Assembly: GCA_964468125.1 (NCBI GenBank)
Contig: CAYXVF010000150.1
Coordinates: forward strand, 1-12,105
DNA from: CAYXVF01 sp964468125
Lineage (GTDB): Bacteria > Myxococcota > XYA12-FULL-58-9 > CAYXVF01
Reading direction: 5' to 3'
DNA length: 12,105 nucleotides
A program made the translations under genes and the position numbers. Below, piece by piece: positions 4,768-12,105 of this stretch. How positions within the stretch are numbered: position 1 is the stretch's first letter; each line of letters opens with the position of its first letter. Under the pieces are notes generated by a model. The model saw only the letters and a program-made list of their open reading frames with translations. It had not been told where the DNA came from and ran no database searches.

Positions 4768-6666
4768 TCAGTTGTCGTCGCCGTCGTCGTCCGCTGGCCC
4801 CGGCTCGCCGGTCGTAGCCAGGGTGGCGGAGGCGGTGCTGCTCTGGGACTTTGGCTTCTTGGACGCGCGCTCGGAGCTCACGACTACCTCGACCGGGCCG
4901 GCGAGATGGAGATCGCGCTGCGGGAACGGGATGTTCACGCCCTCGTTGTCGAAGCGCTCCTTCACCTGCCGGGTGACGTCCCAGTAGACGTCCCAGTAGT
5001 CCGATGTCTTGCACCAGGGACGAACGATGAAGTTCACCGAGCTGTCGGCGAGCTCGTTCACCTTCACGATCGGAGCGGGGTCCTCGAAGATCAGCGGATG
5101 CGCCGCGAGCACCTCGTCGATGATCTTCTGAGCCTTCGCCATGTCGTCGGCGTAGCCGATGCCCATCACGAGGTCGACGCGACGGGTGTCGAGGGCGGTG
5201 ATGTTGGTGATCACGTTGTTCCAGATCGCGTCGTTCGGGACGAGATTGACCTGGTTATCGAAGGTCAACACCCGCGTGGAGAACAGGCTGAGCGCGTCCA
5301 CCTTGCCCAAGACGCCTCCGGCGTTGATCACATCCCCGACGTCGAAGGGGCGGTAGAGAAGAATCAATACTCCGCTGGCAAAGTTGCTCAGTGTCCCCTG
5401 CAAGGCCAAGCCGACCACCAAACCAGCAGCACCAATGGCTGCCGCGAGGGGCGTGATGTTGACACCGAGCGTCGCGACCGCGACGAGCACGCCGATCAGC
5501 ATGACGATCCGCTTGCTGCCCGAGCCCAGAAAGTCCTGAAGGAGATGGGAGGCCTGGGCCATGCGGCCGAGGGCCGCGTGCACGATCGCACCGATGATCC
5601 TCGAGAGAATCCAAAACACGATCAGGATCACCAGGAAGCTCGCGATCCGAATGCCCATCTGGATTCCGCCATCGCGGCTGAAGAGCCAGGCGCGGGCCTG
5701 GGCATAGAACACCGCCGGGTCCGAGAGATCGATCTTCTGTCCCGTCGCGTCCGCGATGTAGCGGCTATAGGTCGAAGGGTCGCCTCCGCGTTGCTGGTAG
5801 AGGGCGAGCGCGGCGGTCACGTGCTCGACCACCGATTGGATCACGCTTTGCTGCTCAGCGGCGAGCTCGGCGAGCACCTGCTTCTGTTCCTGGTCCACGG
5901 TCTTCTGCACCGCGATGTCGATCCGGACTCGCGTACGGACCTCGCGCTGCAGCAGCTCGACCCAGCTGTCGAGGCGCACCTTGAGCTCTTCGAGCTGAAG
6001 CGGCTGCAGCTCGAGTTCGAGCTCGGAGACGGGGACCTCCCAGGGCTTGTCGCGCTCATGAACGGGCGGCTCTTCCTGGACGTCGCGAATGGTCGAGCGC
6101 GCGAGATCGGCGGGGGTCGGCTCTTGCACGCTCTCTGGTGCCGGGGGCACGGCGAGCAATTCGATCGCGCTCAGGTACTTACGTTGTTCGGTGACGTCCG
6201 CACCCTTTTCTTCCGCGGCGGTCAGCAGCACGTTCGTGCGGGTGATGAGCTCCTTGTGAAAGTCGCGCTGTACCGTCGCTACGGTCCGAAGCGCGGCGAG
6301 ACGGGGAGAGTCCGCGTCCTGGTTTTCGAGCCGCTGGTAGCGGATCAGCGTCGCCGAGAGCGCTTCGGAAACCGTCTGAAGGTACTCGAGAGCCGAGGCG
6401 ACCCGCCCCTCGATCTGGCTCAAGCGCAAGGGCGTCAACGCGAGCTGCAGCTCGCGCAGGGACTCATCGGCAAAGAGCGCCGCATCCTCCCCTGCGATGC
6501 TCGTCCGGTAGGCGAGCGGCGACTCCCCTTCCTTGGGAAGGGGCACCGAGTCCTCGCGTTCGGCCTGGGCTCTCTGTGCGCGCGCACGAGCTCCCGGCTG
6601 GGTTTGGGCATAGACCGAGGAAGCGGCGCACGTGGCAGCGATGACGACGATCAGATGGGTTCTCAC
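4768..6666 (-). CDS. MscS-family mechanosensitive ion channel with large periplasmic head
   Basis: An inner-membrane channel that opens under membrane tension to release solutes during hypo-osmotic shock; 632 residues from a GTG start at 6666. That start is chosen because GGAGGA (6676-6671) lies 4 bases upstream; a TTG at 6678 precedes and overlaps this site. The N-terminus (RTHLIVVIAATCAASSVYAQ) is a signal peptide. A periplasmic head of roughly 310 residues, mostly helical and Glu/Gln/Leu-rich, contains two related segments (about 71-97 and 213-243). Three membrane spans follow: about 337-357, 382-401 and the pore helix about 404-439 (AAIGAAGLVVGLALQGTLSN), then FASGVLILLYRPFDVGDVI, the MscS core signature. 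The cytoplasmic beta and alpha/beta domain ends with a segment like the E. coli MscS C-terminus (YWDVYWDV, IPFPQRDLHL). A non-conserved Lys/Ser then Asp-rich tail (about 600-632) closes it. Much longer than E. coli MscS (286 residues). It is divergent from the efflux operon across a 196-base gap. Confidence 0.93.
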   Translation of the reverse strand: MRTHLIVVIAATCAASSVYAQTQPGARARAQRAQAEREDSVPLPKEGESPLAYRTSIAGEDAALFADESLRELQLALTPLRLSQIEGRVASALEYLQTVSEALSATLIRYQRLENQDADSPRLAALRTVATVQRDFHKELITRTNVLLTAAEEKGADVTEQRKYLSAIELLAVPPAPESVQEPTPADLARSTIRDVQEEPPVHERDKPWEVPVSELELELQPLQLEELKVRLDSWVELLQREVRTRVRIDIAVQKTVDQEQKQVLAELAAEQQSVIQSVVEHVTAALALYQQRGGDPSTYSRYIADATGQKIDLSDPAVFYAQARAWLFSRDGGIQMGIRIASFLVILIVFWILSRIIGAIVHAALGRMAQASHLLQDFLGSGSKRIVMLIGVLVAVATLGVNITPLAAAIGAAGLVVGLALQGTLSNFASGVLILLYRPFDVGDVINAGGVLGKVDALSLFSTRVLTFDNQVNLVPNDAIWNNVITNITALDTRRVDLVMGIGYADDMAKAQKIIDEVLAAHPLIFEDPAPIVKVNELADSSVNFIVRPWCKTSDYWDVYWDVTRQVKERFDNEGVNIPFPQRDLHLAGPVEVVVSSERASKKPKSQSSTASATLATTGEPGPADDDGDDN

Positions 6667-6676
6667 GGAATCCTCC
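6664..6676 (-). promoter_or_regulatory. Ribosome binding site that fixes a GTG start for the MscS gene
   Basis: Leftward, GGAGGA (6676-6671), TTCC, then GTG (6666-6664). The longest open frame begins at TTG 6678, but that codon abuts and overlaps the Shine-Dalgarno sequence, so it cannot be the start served by it. The GTG start also gives a normal signal peptide beginning M-R-T-H. Confidence 0.75.
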
Positions 6677-6862
6677 AAGGCTCGATGCGAGAGCGCTCGA
6701 TCTCAGATATTCGCCAGCCACTCAAGGGCGCTTTTGCATGCGTCGACAGGCGTGGAAGGGCAATGCCGCTCCGCGTTATAGCCTGAATTGACATGCGATT
6801 GGCCGGTTCAGAGCACTGTTCGCCCTGGCTTTTATCGAAAAACGGATTAGGTTTGCATCGCG
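6677..6862. promoter_or_regulatory. Divergent promoter region between MscS gene and efflux operon
   Basis: A 186-base gap that must contain start signals for both directions. Rightward, a perfect -35 consensus TTGACA lies at 6788-6793, but no good -10 follows at 16-18 bases (the site reads near GAGCAC). Leftward, TATAAC (6780-6775) resembles a -10 but lacks a matching -35. GCTCGAT occurs twice (6680-6686 and 6695-6701), and a palindrome GAGCGCTC lies at 6691-6698, all in the presumed MscS leader. I see no clear operator for a TetR- or MarR-type repressor. Confidence 0.3.
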
Positions 6863-8023
6863 ATGGCGGTGTTGAAGCAAATTCTGGGCGCCTTTGTCCT
6901 CCTGGCGCTGATGGCGGGGTGCAAAGAGGGCGGCGGCAAACGGGAGCGCGGCGAGCGAGTCGCGCCGGTCGAAGTGGCGGCGATCACCCAGGGGCCGATC
7001 GCCCTGCGCCGTTCCTTCAGCGGCTCCCTCGAGCCCCGCGCCTCGATCATGCTCGGCGCCAAGCTCGCTGCCCGGGTTGAGAAGCTGCCCCTCGACATCG
7101 GAGATCCGATCGAGCGTGGCACGACTGTCGCTCAGCTAGAGACAGGAGACCTGCGCCAGGCCGTGTCGAGCGCAGAAGCCGACCTCGCCCTCGAGCGCGC
7201 GAGCTACAAAGCGGCGGTGGCCGAGCGCGACCGCGCCGCACGCAATCTCGAGCGGTTCGAAAGTCTCTACGCCAAGAAGGTGACCGCCGAGTCGCAGCTG
7301 GATGAGGCGAAGGCTTCCGCCATTGCCGCGGCCGCTCGAGTCGACGAAGCGGCCGCCCGCGTTGCTCGCGCGAAGGCCGATCTCACCGGCGCCAAGATTC
7401 GCCTTTCCTACACACAAGTCGAAGCGCAGTGGCCCGATGGGGACGATACGCGGGTGGTCGCAGAGCGCTACGTCGACCCCGGGGACATGGTCGCCGCGAA
7501 TGCCCCGATCTATCGCGTGGTCGAGGTCGACCCGATCACCGCGAGCTTCTTCGTGACCGAGCGGGACTACCCGCGCCTGAAGATCGGCCAATTGGTCACT
7601 CTGGCGACCGACGCGCACCCGGGCGAGACCTTCAGCGGAAAGGTGGAGCGCCTTTCGCCGGTCTTTGCGACCGATTCGCGTCAGGCCCGGGTGGAGGTTG
7701 AGGTGCCAAACAGTGACAGCCGCCTGCGCCCTGGCATGTTCATTCGCGCGACGGTCGAGCTCGAGTCCGTGAGTGACGCGACCCTCGTGCCCGCAAACGC
7801 GATCGTCCGCCGGGAAGGCAAAGACGGCGTCTTTCGGGTCACAGACGACGGTGAGCGCGTCGAGTGGCGCGAAGTGCAGGTGGGGATTCAGGAAGGCGAA
7901 ACGGTTCAAATCCTCGATGCGCTCACGGGCAAGGTCGTCATCCTGGGCCATCAGCTCGTAGAAGACGGCTCGAAGATCAAGATCCCCACTCCTGAGACCC
8001 CAGCGACCGCCGCCGCTCGATGA
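6863..8023 (+). CDS. RND efflux periplasmic adaptor (membrane-fusion protein), lipoprotein
   Basis: A 386-residue HlyD/AcrA-type adaptor that bridges the inner-membrane RND pump and the outer-membrane channel. The N-terminus is a lipoprotein signal peptide (FVLLALMAGC) with Cys20 as acylation site, anchoring it to a membrane. The domain order is canonical: first beta strands and lipoyl half (about 35-95, with ARVEKLPLDIGDPIERG), an alpha-helical hairpin (about 96-180) with RxxxL (Arg131, Leu135) near the tip, expected to dock the channel, the second lipoyl half with RYVDPGDMVAANAP (202-215), a beta-barrel (about 225-300) and a membrane-proximal domain ending near 375. Between hairpin and second lipoyl strand the sequence is WPDGDDTRVV instead of the common APFDG motif. 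Shine-Dalgarno support for the ATG is weak (AGG 11 bases upstream), but the lipobox fixes the reading. The stop overlaps the pump start by ATGA, implying translational coupling. Substrate unknown. Confidence 0.94.
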   Translation: MAVLKQILGAFVLLALMAGCKEGGGKRERGERVAPVEVAAITQGPIALRRSFSGSLEPRASIMLGAKLAARVEKLPLDIGDPIERGTTVAQLETGDLRQAVSSAEADLALERASYKAAVAERDRAARNLERFESLYAKKVTAESQLDEAKASAIAAAARVDEAAARVARAKADLTGAKIRLSYTQVEAQWPDGDDTRVVAERYVDPGDMVAANAPIYRVVEVDPITASFFVTERDYPRLKIGQLVTLATDAHPGETFSGKVERLSPVFATDSRQARVEVEVPNSDSRLRPGMFIRATVELESVSDATLVPANAIVRREGKDGVFRVTDDGERVEWREVQVGIQEGETVQILDALTGKVVILGHQLVEDGSKIKIPTPETPATAAAR

Positions 8024-11000
8024 ATATCCCGTCCTTCAGCGTCAAGCGCCCGATCCTGACGACGATGGTGGCGGCGATCGTGGTTCTCGTGGGCGTCGTC
8101 TCCACGCTTCGGATCGACGTGGACCTGCTTCCAGACATAGAGCTTCCGACGCTCACAGTCCGCACCGACTTCCCCGGGGCAAGCCCGGAGGTGATCGAAT
8201 CGAACGTCACTCAGATGGTTGAAGAGATCGTCGGGACTGTTCCCGGCGTGGAAGAGATGACCTCCGAGTCCTCGGAAGGCGAGAGCGAGGTGCGGGTGCG
8301 CTTCGTCTGGGGAACGGACATCGACACGGCCGCACTCGAGGTCCGCAGCCGTCTGGAAGATGAGCTCAACGAGCTTCCAGAAGAGGTGGAGCGGCCGCAG
8401 ATTCGCAAGTTCGACATCGGAAGCTTCCCGGTCGTGATCTTGGGCATCGCGTCGAACATCGACCCGGTCGAGCTGACCGAGCTCGTCACCAATCAGATGC
8501 GCTACCGCTTCACGAAAATCCCCGGTGTGGCCCAAGCAGACCTCTGGGGTGAATTCCAGCGGGAGCTGCGCATCGAGCTCATCCCGGATCGACTCCTCGC
8601 TTTCGATGTGCCCCTCGACCAGGTGCTCCAGGCGATCCGCAATGCGAACATCAACGCGCCCGCGGGCAAAATCGAAAGCGGTCGCTACGAGATCTCTCTG
8701 CGCGCACCGGCGGAGCTGCGCAGCGTGGAAGAAGTCAGCGGCGTGGTGGTTGCGATGCGCAGCGGCGCCCCAGTGACCCTCGGCCAAATCGCCAACGTCA
8801 AAGATACCTACGAAAAGGTCGACCGCATCGTCCGGGTGAACGGCGTCCGCGGTCTGCGCCTGGCGATTCGCAAGCAGTCGAGCGCCAACACGGTGCAGGT
8901 CGCGGAAGCGGTGATCGCGGAAGTCAGTCGGCTCAATGAAGACTTTCCGCAGGTCGAAGTGACGGTTGTCTCGAACCAAGGCAACTTCATCGAGCGCTCG
9001 ATCACGAACGTGACCCGCTCCGTGCTCTACGGTGGGGGCCTCGCGGTTTTCGTCCTGCTGTTCTTCTTGCTGAACATTCGGAGCACGGCGGTCATTGCGC
9101 TTTCGATTCCCCTCTCGATCGTCGCAACGCTGGCGCTCATCTTCTTCAGCGGCCTCACGATCAACCTGATGAGCCTCGGCGGCTTGGCACTCGGGGTCGG
9201 CATGATGGTCGACAGCTCGATCGTGGTGCTCGAGAACATCTTTCGACGACGCGCGAGTGAAGGCAGCGAGGACGCCTCGATCCACGGGGCAACAGAGGTC
9301 GCGACGGCGATCGTCGCGAGCACGATCACGACACTCGTCGTGTTTCTCCCGCTCGCGTTCGTCCGCGGGGTGTCGGGCATTCTCTTCGGCGATCTCGCCT
9401 ACGTGGTGGTCGCCTCGCTCCTGTGCTCGCTGGTGGTCTCCTTGACGCTGCTGCCCATGCTGGCCGCGCGTTTTCTCAGGCGAGAAGAGAAAGAGCCGCC
9501 GCGCTGGGCCCGTGGCGCCCATGACTTCGCTCGCCGCTCCACAGAGCTACTCGAAGGCATCTACGGTCGTATCTTGAGCTCCGCCCTCAACCACCGAGGC
9601 CGAGTGATCGGTGGGTCTGCGGTTCTTCTCGTCGCGAGCTTTGGGCTCCTGCCGCTGATCGGCAGCGAGTTCCTGCCTCCGAGCGACGAGGGCGAAGTGC
9701 AGATCAGCGGCGAGATGGAGGTCGGTACGCGTCTCGAGCTCGTCGATCGCCAATCGAGAATCATGGAGGAGGTCGTCCGTCAGGCCGTCCCGGACGCGGA
9801 AGCGACTGTCGCGAGCGTTGGGCAGAGCTGGGGACGCTCGCCGGCGGCACGCGGCTCGCTCACCGTAAACCTTGGCCCCGCCGCCGAGCGGGAGAAGAGT
9901 AACGTGGAGATTGCGAACGAGCTGCGACGAAAGCTCGACGGCGCGATCCCCGGGATGGAAATGCGCGTTCGCGCCCCTCAGGGGCAGTTCATTCTCCAGC
10001 GGATTCTTGGCGGCGAAGAGGGCATGACCATCGAGATCCGAGGCTTCGACCTCGGCACTCTCGATGCGCTGACGAAGGCGGTCAGCGCAGAGCTCGACCA
10101 AGTCGAGGGGATCGCCGACATCCAGGTCAGCCGCATCACCGGCGTCCCTGAGAATCAGATCACGATCAACCGCGAAAAAGTCGCGGACCTAGGACTCAGC
10201 GTTCGCGACGTGAGCGAGGCTCTGCAAACCGCGGTGGCCGGCTCGCAAGCCGGACAGTACCGCGTGGACGGCAACTCCTATCGAATTCTCGTGCAGCTCG
10301 CGGACATCACGCACGTCTCGATGGATCAGGTCCTCAGCATGACGCTGACCACCCCCACTGGCCAGCAAGTGGCACTGCGAAACCTCGTGAGCCCGACTTC
10401 CGGCCGTGCACCGCTCTTGATCGAGCGCAAGGATCAGCAGCGGATCGTTCGTATCGACGCCAACGTCGCCAGCCGCGACCTCGGCTCGGTTGCCCGGGAC
10501 GTTCAGACACGCGTGGCGGGAATTGCAAAGCCCGTCGGCTACGACATTCTCGTCGGAGGATCCTACGAGGAACAGCAGAAGTCCTCGCGCGAGCTGCTCA
10601 TCTCCCTCGTGCTCGCGGTGCTCCTCGTCTACATGGTTCTGGCGTCGCAGTATGAGTCATTGACCTCGCCGCTGGTCGTCATGCTCTCGGTTCCCGTCGC
10701 GGCGGTTGGCGTTCTCGTCACCCTCTTCATCACGGGTACTACGTTGAACGTGCAGTCCTACATTGGCTGCATCATGCTCGGCGGGATCGTCGTGAACAAC
10801 GCGATCCTCCTCGTGGACCAGACCGAGCGGCTGATCCGCGACGGCCACAGCGTTCGGGATGCGGTCAGCGAGGCCGGGCGCCGGCGATTGCGACCGATTC
10901 TCATGACAACGCTCACCACGATTCTAGGTCTCTTGCCGCTGGCCCTCGGCATCGGCGAAGGGGCGGACGCGCAGGCGCCGCTCGCCCGCGCGGTCATCGG

Positions 11001-11121
11001 CGGACTCGCAGCATCGACCCCTCTCACCCTGCTCTTGGTCCCCGCGGTCTACGTCTCCACCCACCGCGACCGCCGGGATGCGGTGGCCGTTGCGCCGAAT
11101 CGGACAAACGAGGCCGCCTGA
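8020..11121 (+). CDS. RND-family efflux pump, inner-membrane permease (HAE-1/AcrB-like)
   Basis: A 1033-residue, full-length resistance-nodulation-division transporter that works as a trimer, driven by the proton gradient, exporting substrates from the periplasm or membrane. It starts MNIPSFSVKRPILTTMV, the usual first-helix opening, and its ATG lies in the ATGA overlap with the adaptor. TM1 is about 11-29, the first periplasmic porter/docking loop about 40-330, TM2-6 about 333-485, TM7 about 528-547, the second periplasmic loop about 550-855, and TM8-12 about 857-1012. Conserved segments include FPGASPEVIE (51-60), GVGMMVDSSIVVLENIF in TM4, VFLPLAFVRG (441-450) and GGIVVNNAILLVDQ in TM10. 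At the AcrB proton-relay positions it has Asp398-Ser399 instead of Asp407-Asp408, and Asn926 instead of Lys940, with Asp933 nearby. This resembles non-AcrB branches of the HAE-1 group, as I recall them, not the heavy-metal CusA type. Middle gene of a three-gene operon. Confidence 0.95.
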   Translation: MNIPSFSVKRPILTTMVAAIVVLVGVVSTLRIDVDLLPDIELPTLTVRTDFPGASPEVIESNVTQMVEEIVGTVPGVEEMTSESSEGESEVRVRFVWGTDIDTAALEVRSRLEDELNELPEEVERPQIRKFDIGSFPVVILGIASNIDPVELTELVTNQMRYRFTKIPGVAQADLWGEFQRELRIELIPDRLLAFDVPLDQVLQAIRNANINAPAGKIESGRYEISLRAPAELRSVEEVSGVVVAMRSGAPVTLGQIANVKDTYEKVDRIVRVNGVRGLRLAIRKQSSANTVQVAEAVIAEVSRLNEDFPQVEVTVVSNQGNFIERSITNVTRSVLYGGGLAVFVLLFFLLNIRSTAVIALSIPLSIVATLALIFFSGLTINLMSLGGLALGVGMMVDSSIVVLENIFRRRASEGSEDASIHGATEVATAIVASTITTLVVFLPLAFVRGVSGILFGDLAYVVVASLLCSLVVSLTLLPMLAARFLRREEKEPPRWARGAHDFARRSTELLEGIYGRILSSALNHRGRVIGGSAVLLVASFGLLPLIGSEFLPPSDEGEVQISGEMEVGTRLELVDRQSRIMEEVVRQAVPDAEATVASVGQSWGRSPAARGSLTVNLGPAAEREKSNVEIANELRRKLDGAIPGMEMRVRAPQGQFILQRILGGEEGMTIEIRGFDLGTLDALTKAVSAELDQVEGIADIQVSRITGVPENQITINREKVADLGLSVRDVSEALQTAVAGSQAGQYRVDGNSYRILVQLADITHVSMDQVLSMTLTTPTGQQVALRNLVSPTSGRAPLLIERKDQQRIVRIDANVASRDLGSVARDVQTRVAGIAKPVGYDILVGGSYEEQQKSSRELLISLVLAVLLVYMVLASQYESLTSPLVVMLSVPVAAVGVLVTLFITGTTLNVQSYIGCIMLGGIVVNNAILLVDQTERLIRDGHSVRDAVSEAGRRRLRPILMTTLTTILGLLPLALGIGEGADAQAPLARAVIGGLAASTPLTLLLVPAVYVSTHRDRRDAVAVAPNRTNEAA

Positions 11122-11185
11122 GCGCCTCCGATGCCTCCCCGTCGAATTCCGAGTCACACTCCGGTCGTTCGTGCCCAAGGGAAAC

Positions 11186-12105
11186 GTGAGACTCCCGTTT
11201 CTTTTGACCCTGGCTCTAGGATGCGCGACCGCCCCCGGTTCGGCCGTTCGTGAGCCCAGTGCGAGCGCGCCAACGCCAGAGCCCTCCGACCCCGGACGCC
11301 TAGACGGCATCGGACCGTGCGTCGCGGCGGCCCTGGAGCGCAGCCCGACGGCGCGCGAGGCGTTCGAGCGATGGAAGAGTGACCTGGCGGGAATTCACAC
11401 CGCCTCGACCTTGCCGGAGCCCGAGCTCACCTTTGCCTACTACCTCCGCGCCGTCGAAACCCGCGTCGGGCCCCAGCGCGCACGGCTCGGACTCCGTCAG
11501 GTGATCCCCTGGCCGACGAGTCTGAGCGAGGCGAGCACCCGGGACGCGGAAGCAGCGAGCTCGAGCGCGCGCGCCTTCGACGCGGAAGTGCTGCGGGTCC
11601 GGCAGCGCGTCGCGGACTCCTATTGGCGGCTGTGGAGGACGCGCCGGGCCCTCCGGCTCTACGACGAACAGGTGGAGCTCCTCGCCGGGCTCTCCGCGAC
11701 GATCCTCGCTCGGCTCGAAACCGGTCGAGCGACGCTCGCCGAGCAACAGCAGGTCGAGCTCGAGATCGCGCGTCTCCGTGACGCTCACGCATCGCTCGAA
11801 GCGGAGGCGCAAACACGCGTGGCGGCGCTTCGAGCCGCGATCGGTCTCGAAGGTCCCACGCCGATCGAGACCCCGGAACCGCCCCCGGAACAGGAAGCGC
11901 TGCCGAGCGAAGAGACGCTGGTCGCCGCGGCGTCGGAGCATCCGAGCATCGAGCAGAGCTTGGCGCTCGCGCGCTCGGCCCGTGCGGAAGCGGAGCGCAA
12001 TCGTGCCCTTCGCTGGCCCAAGCTCACCGTGGGTCTCGATTGGATCGTCACCGGTGAGACGAGCAGCCCCCTGCGAGACAGTGGTCAGGACGCGGTGATC
12101 GGCGC
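11186..12105 (+). CDS. TolC-family outer-membrane efflux channel, probable lipoprotein (3' end cut by window)
   Basis: An open frame of 306 codons continues past the right edge. The GTG at 11186 is preferred over GTG 11171 because AAGG lies 5 bases upstream and the product then opens MRLPFLLTLALGC, a short leader with an imperfect lipobox (Cys13), as in OprM-type channels. After a Pro/Ser-rich linker (about 20-38), the outer-membrane-factor region contains helices rich in Ala, Arg and Glu. Recognisable pieces are GLRQVIPWP (102-110; many relatives read IPWPGK), the helix SYWRLWRTRRALRLY (145-159), LETGRATLAEQQQVELE (177-193), and the start of the second structural repeat near 241 (SEETLVAAASEHPSIEQ) with WPKLTVGLDW (277-286). 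It should supply the outer-membrane exit duct for the preceding adaptor and pump. The gap to the pump stop is 64 bases with no visible terminator, so the three genes form an operon. About one third of a typical protein lies beyond the window. Confidence 0.88.
   Translation, partial: MRLPFLLTLALGCATAPGSAVREPSASAPTPEPSDPGRLDGIGPCVAAALERSPTAREAFERWKSDLAGIHTASTLPEPELTFAYYLRAVETRVGPQRARLGLRQVIPWPTSLSEASTRDAEAASSSARAFDAEVLRVRQRVADSYWRLWRTRRALRLYDEQVELLAGLSATILARLETGRATLAEQQQVELEIARLRDAHASLEAEAQTRVAALRAAIGLEGPTPIETPEPPPEQEALPSEETLVAAASEHPSIEQSLALARSARAEAERNRALRWPKLTVGLDWIVTGETSSPLRDSGQDAVIG

Noticed and set aside
4609..6786. 725-codon rightward open frame opposite the MscS gene
   Set aside because: Its product is a His/Arg/Asp-rich low-complexity sequence typical of the antisense of a GC-rich gene. 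The opposite strand encodes an unmistakable MscS core with a signal peptide and a Shine-Dalgarno sequence.
6800..6815. Sigma-54-like GG-N10-GC (TTGGCC...AGAGCA) before the efflux operon
   Set aside because: The GG/GC spacing fits, but the -12 side (GAGC in place of TTGC) and the -24 side (GGCC in place of GGCAC) are poor, and no enhancer-binding regulator is nearby.
7951..9522. 523-codon leftward open frame opposite the RND pump
   Set aside because: Mirror of third-position GC bias. The composition (DDRHH, EEDERQR runs) is non-protein-like, and it covers the conserved RND sequence and the adaptor end.
11122..11185. Possible terminator or separate promoter between pump and channel genes
   Set aside because: No stem followed by T-run and no convincing -35/-10 pair in the 64 bases; treated as operon-internal.
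1..12105. Mobile element, CRISPR array, tRNA/rRNA, toxin-antitoxin or defence system
   Set aside because: No transposase or integrase motif, no regularly spaced repeats, no tRNA-like cloverleaf and no defence-type domain were seen on either strand. All long genes belong to common housekeeping or envelope families.

Overview
The window is high-GC DNA with strong G/C bias at third codon positions. The genes suggest a Gram-negative bacterium: two predicted outer-membrane or periplasm-facing lipoproteins, a tripartite RND pump and a TolC-type channel. A trypsin-like protease carrying C-terminal pre-peptidase (PPC) domains, a long-headed MscS channel and a cysteine-rich orphan protein fit Myxococcota or a related former deltaproteobacterial lineage. 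That assignment is inferred from gene style, not from a marker gene.

Layout from left to right. (1) The last 21 codons of an unidentified rightward gene end at 68. (2) A leftward pair follows: a secreted trypsin-like serine protease with two PPC domains (94-1614), preceded upstream on the same strand by a LysR-type regulator (1765-2649). A strong stem-loop lies just before the protease ribosome binding site. (3) The lysR gene is divergent from an aldo/keto reductase (2751-3800). They share a short, very AT-rich interval holding overlapping promoter-like elements, the usual arrangement for a LysR regulator and its target. (4) A cysteine-containing orphan protein (3845-4438, leftward) converges on the reductase. 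(5) A sparse 329-base stretch (4439-4767) holds a possible 34-codon ORF, a small tandem repeat and an inverted repeat. (6) A leftward MscS-family mechanosensitive channel with a large periplasmic head (4768-6666) has a GTG start fixed by a clear Shine-Dalgarno sequence. (7) A divergent, rightward efflux operon runs to the right edge: lipoprotein membrane-fusion adaptor (6863-8023), RND inner-membrane pump (8020-11121, overlapping the adaptor by ATGA) and a TolC-family outer-membrane channel (from 11186, cut by the window end).

Functionally, the adaptor, pump and channel should assemble into one envelope-spanning, proton-driven efflux machine. The MscS channel next door is another envelope-stress component but is transcribed separately. 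The LysR/reductase divergon looks like a small self-contained redox or detoxification unit. I found no mobile element, RNA gene, CRISPR array, phage gene or biosynthetic cluster. This is mostly an ordinary chromosomal region, and I see no convincing novel multi-gene system. The most interesting points are local: a probably leaderless lysR mRNA, the 5' stem-loop of the protease gene, an internal duplication in the MscS head, non-AcrB-like residues at the RND proton-relay positions, and the signal-less cysteine-rich orphan starting beside a homopolymer run.
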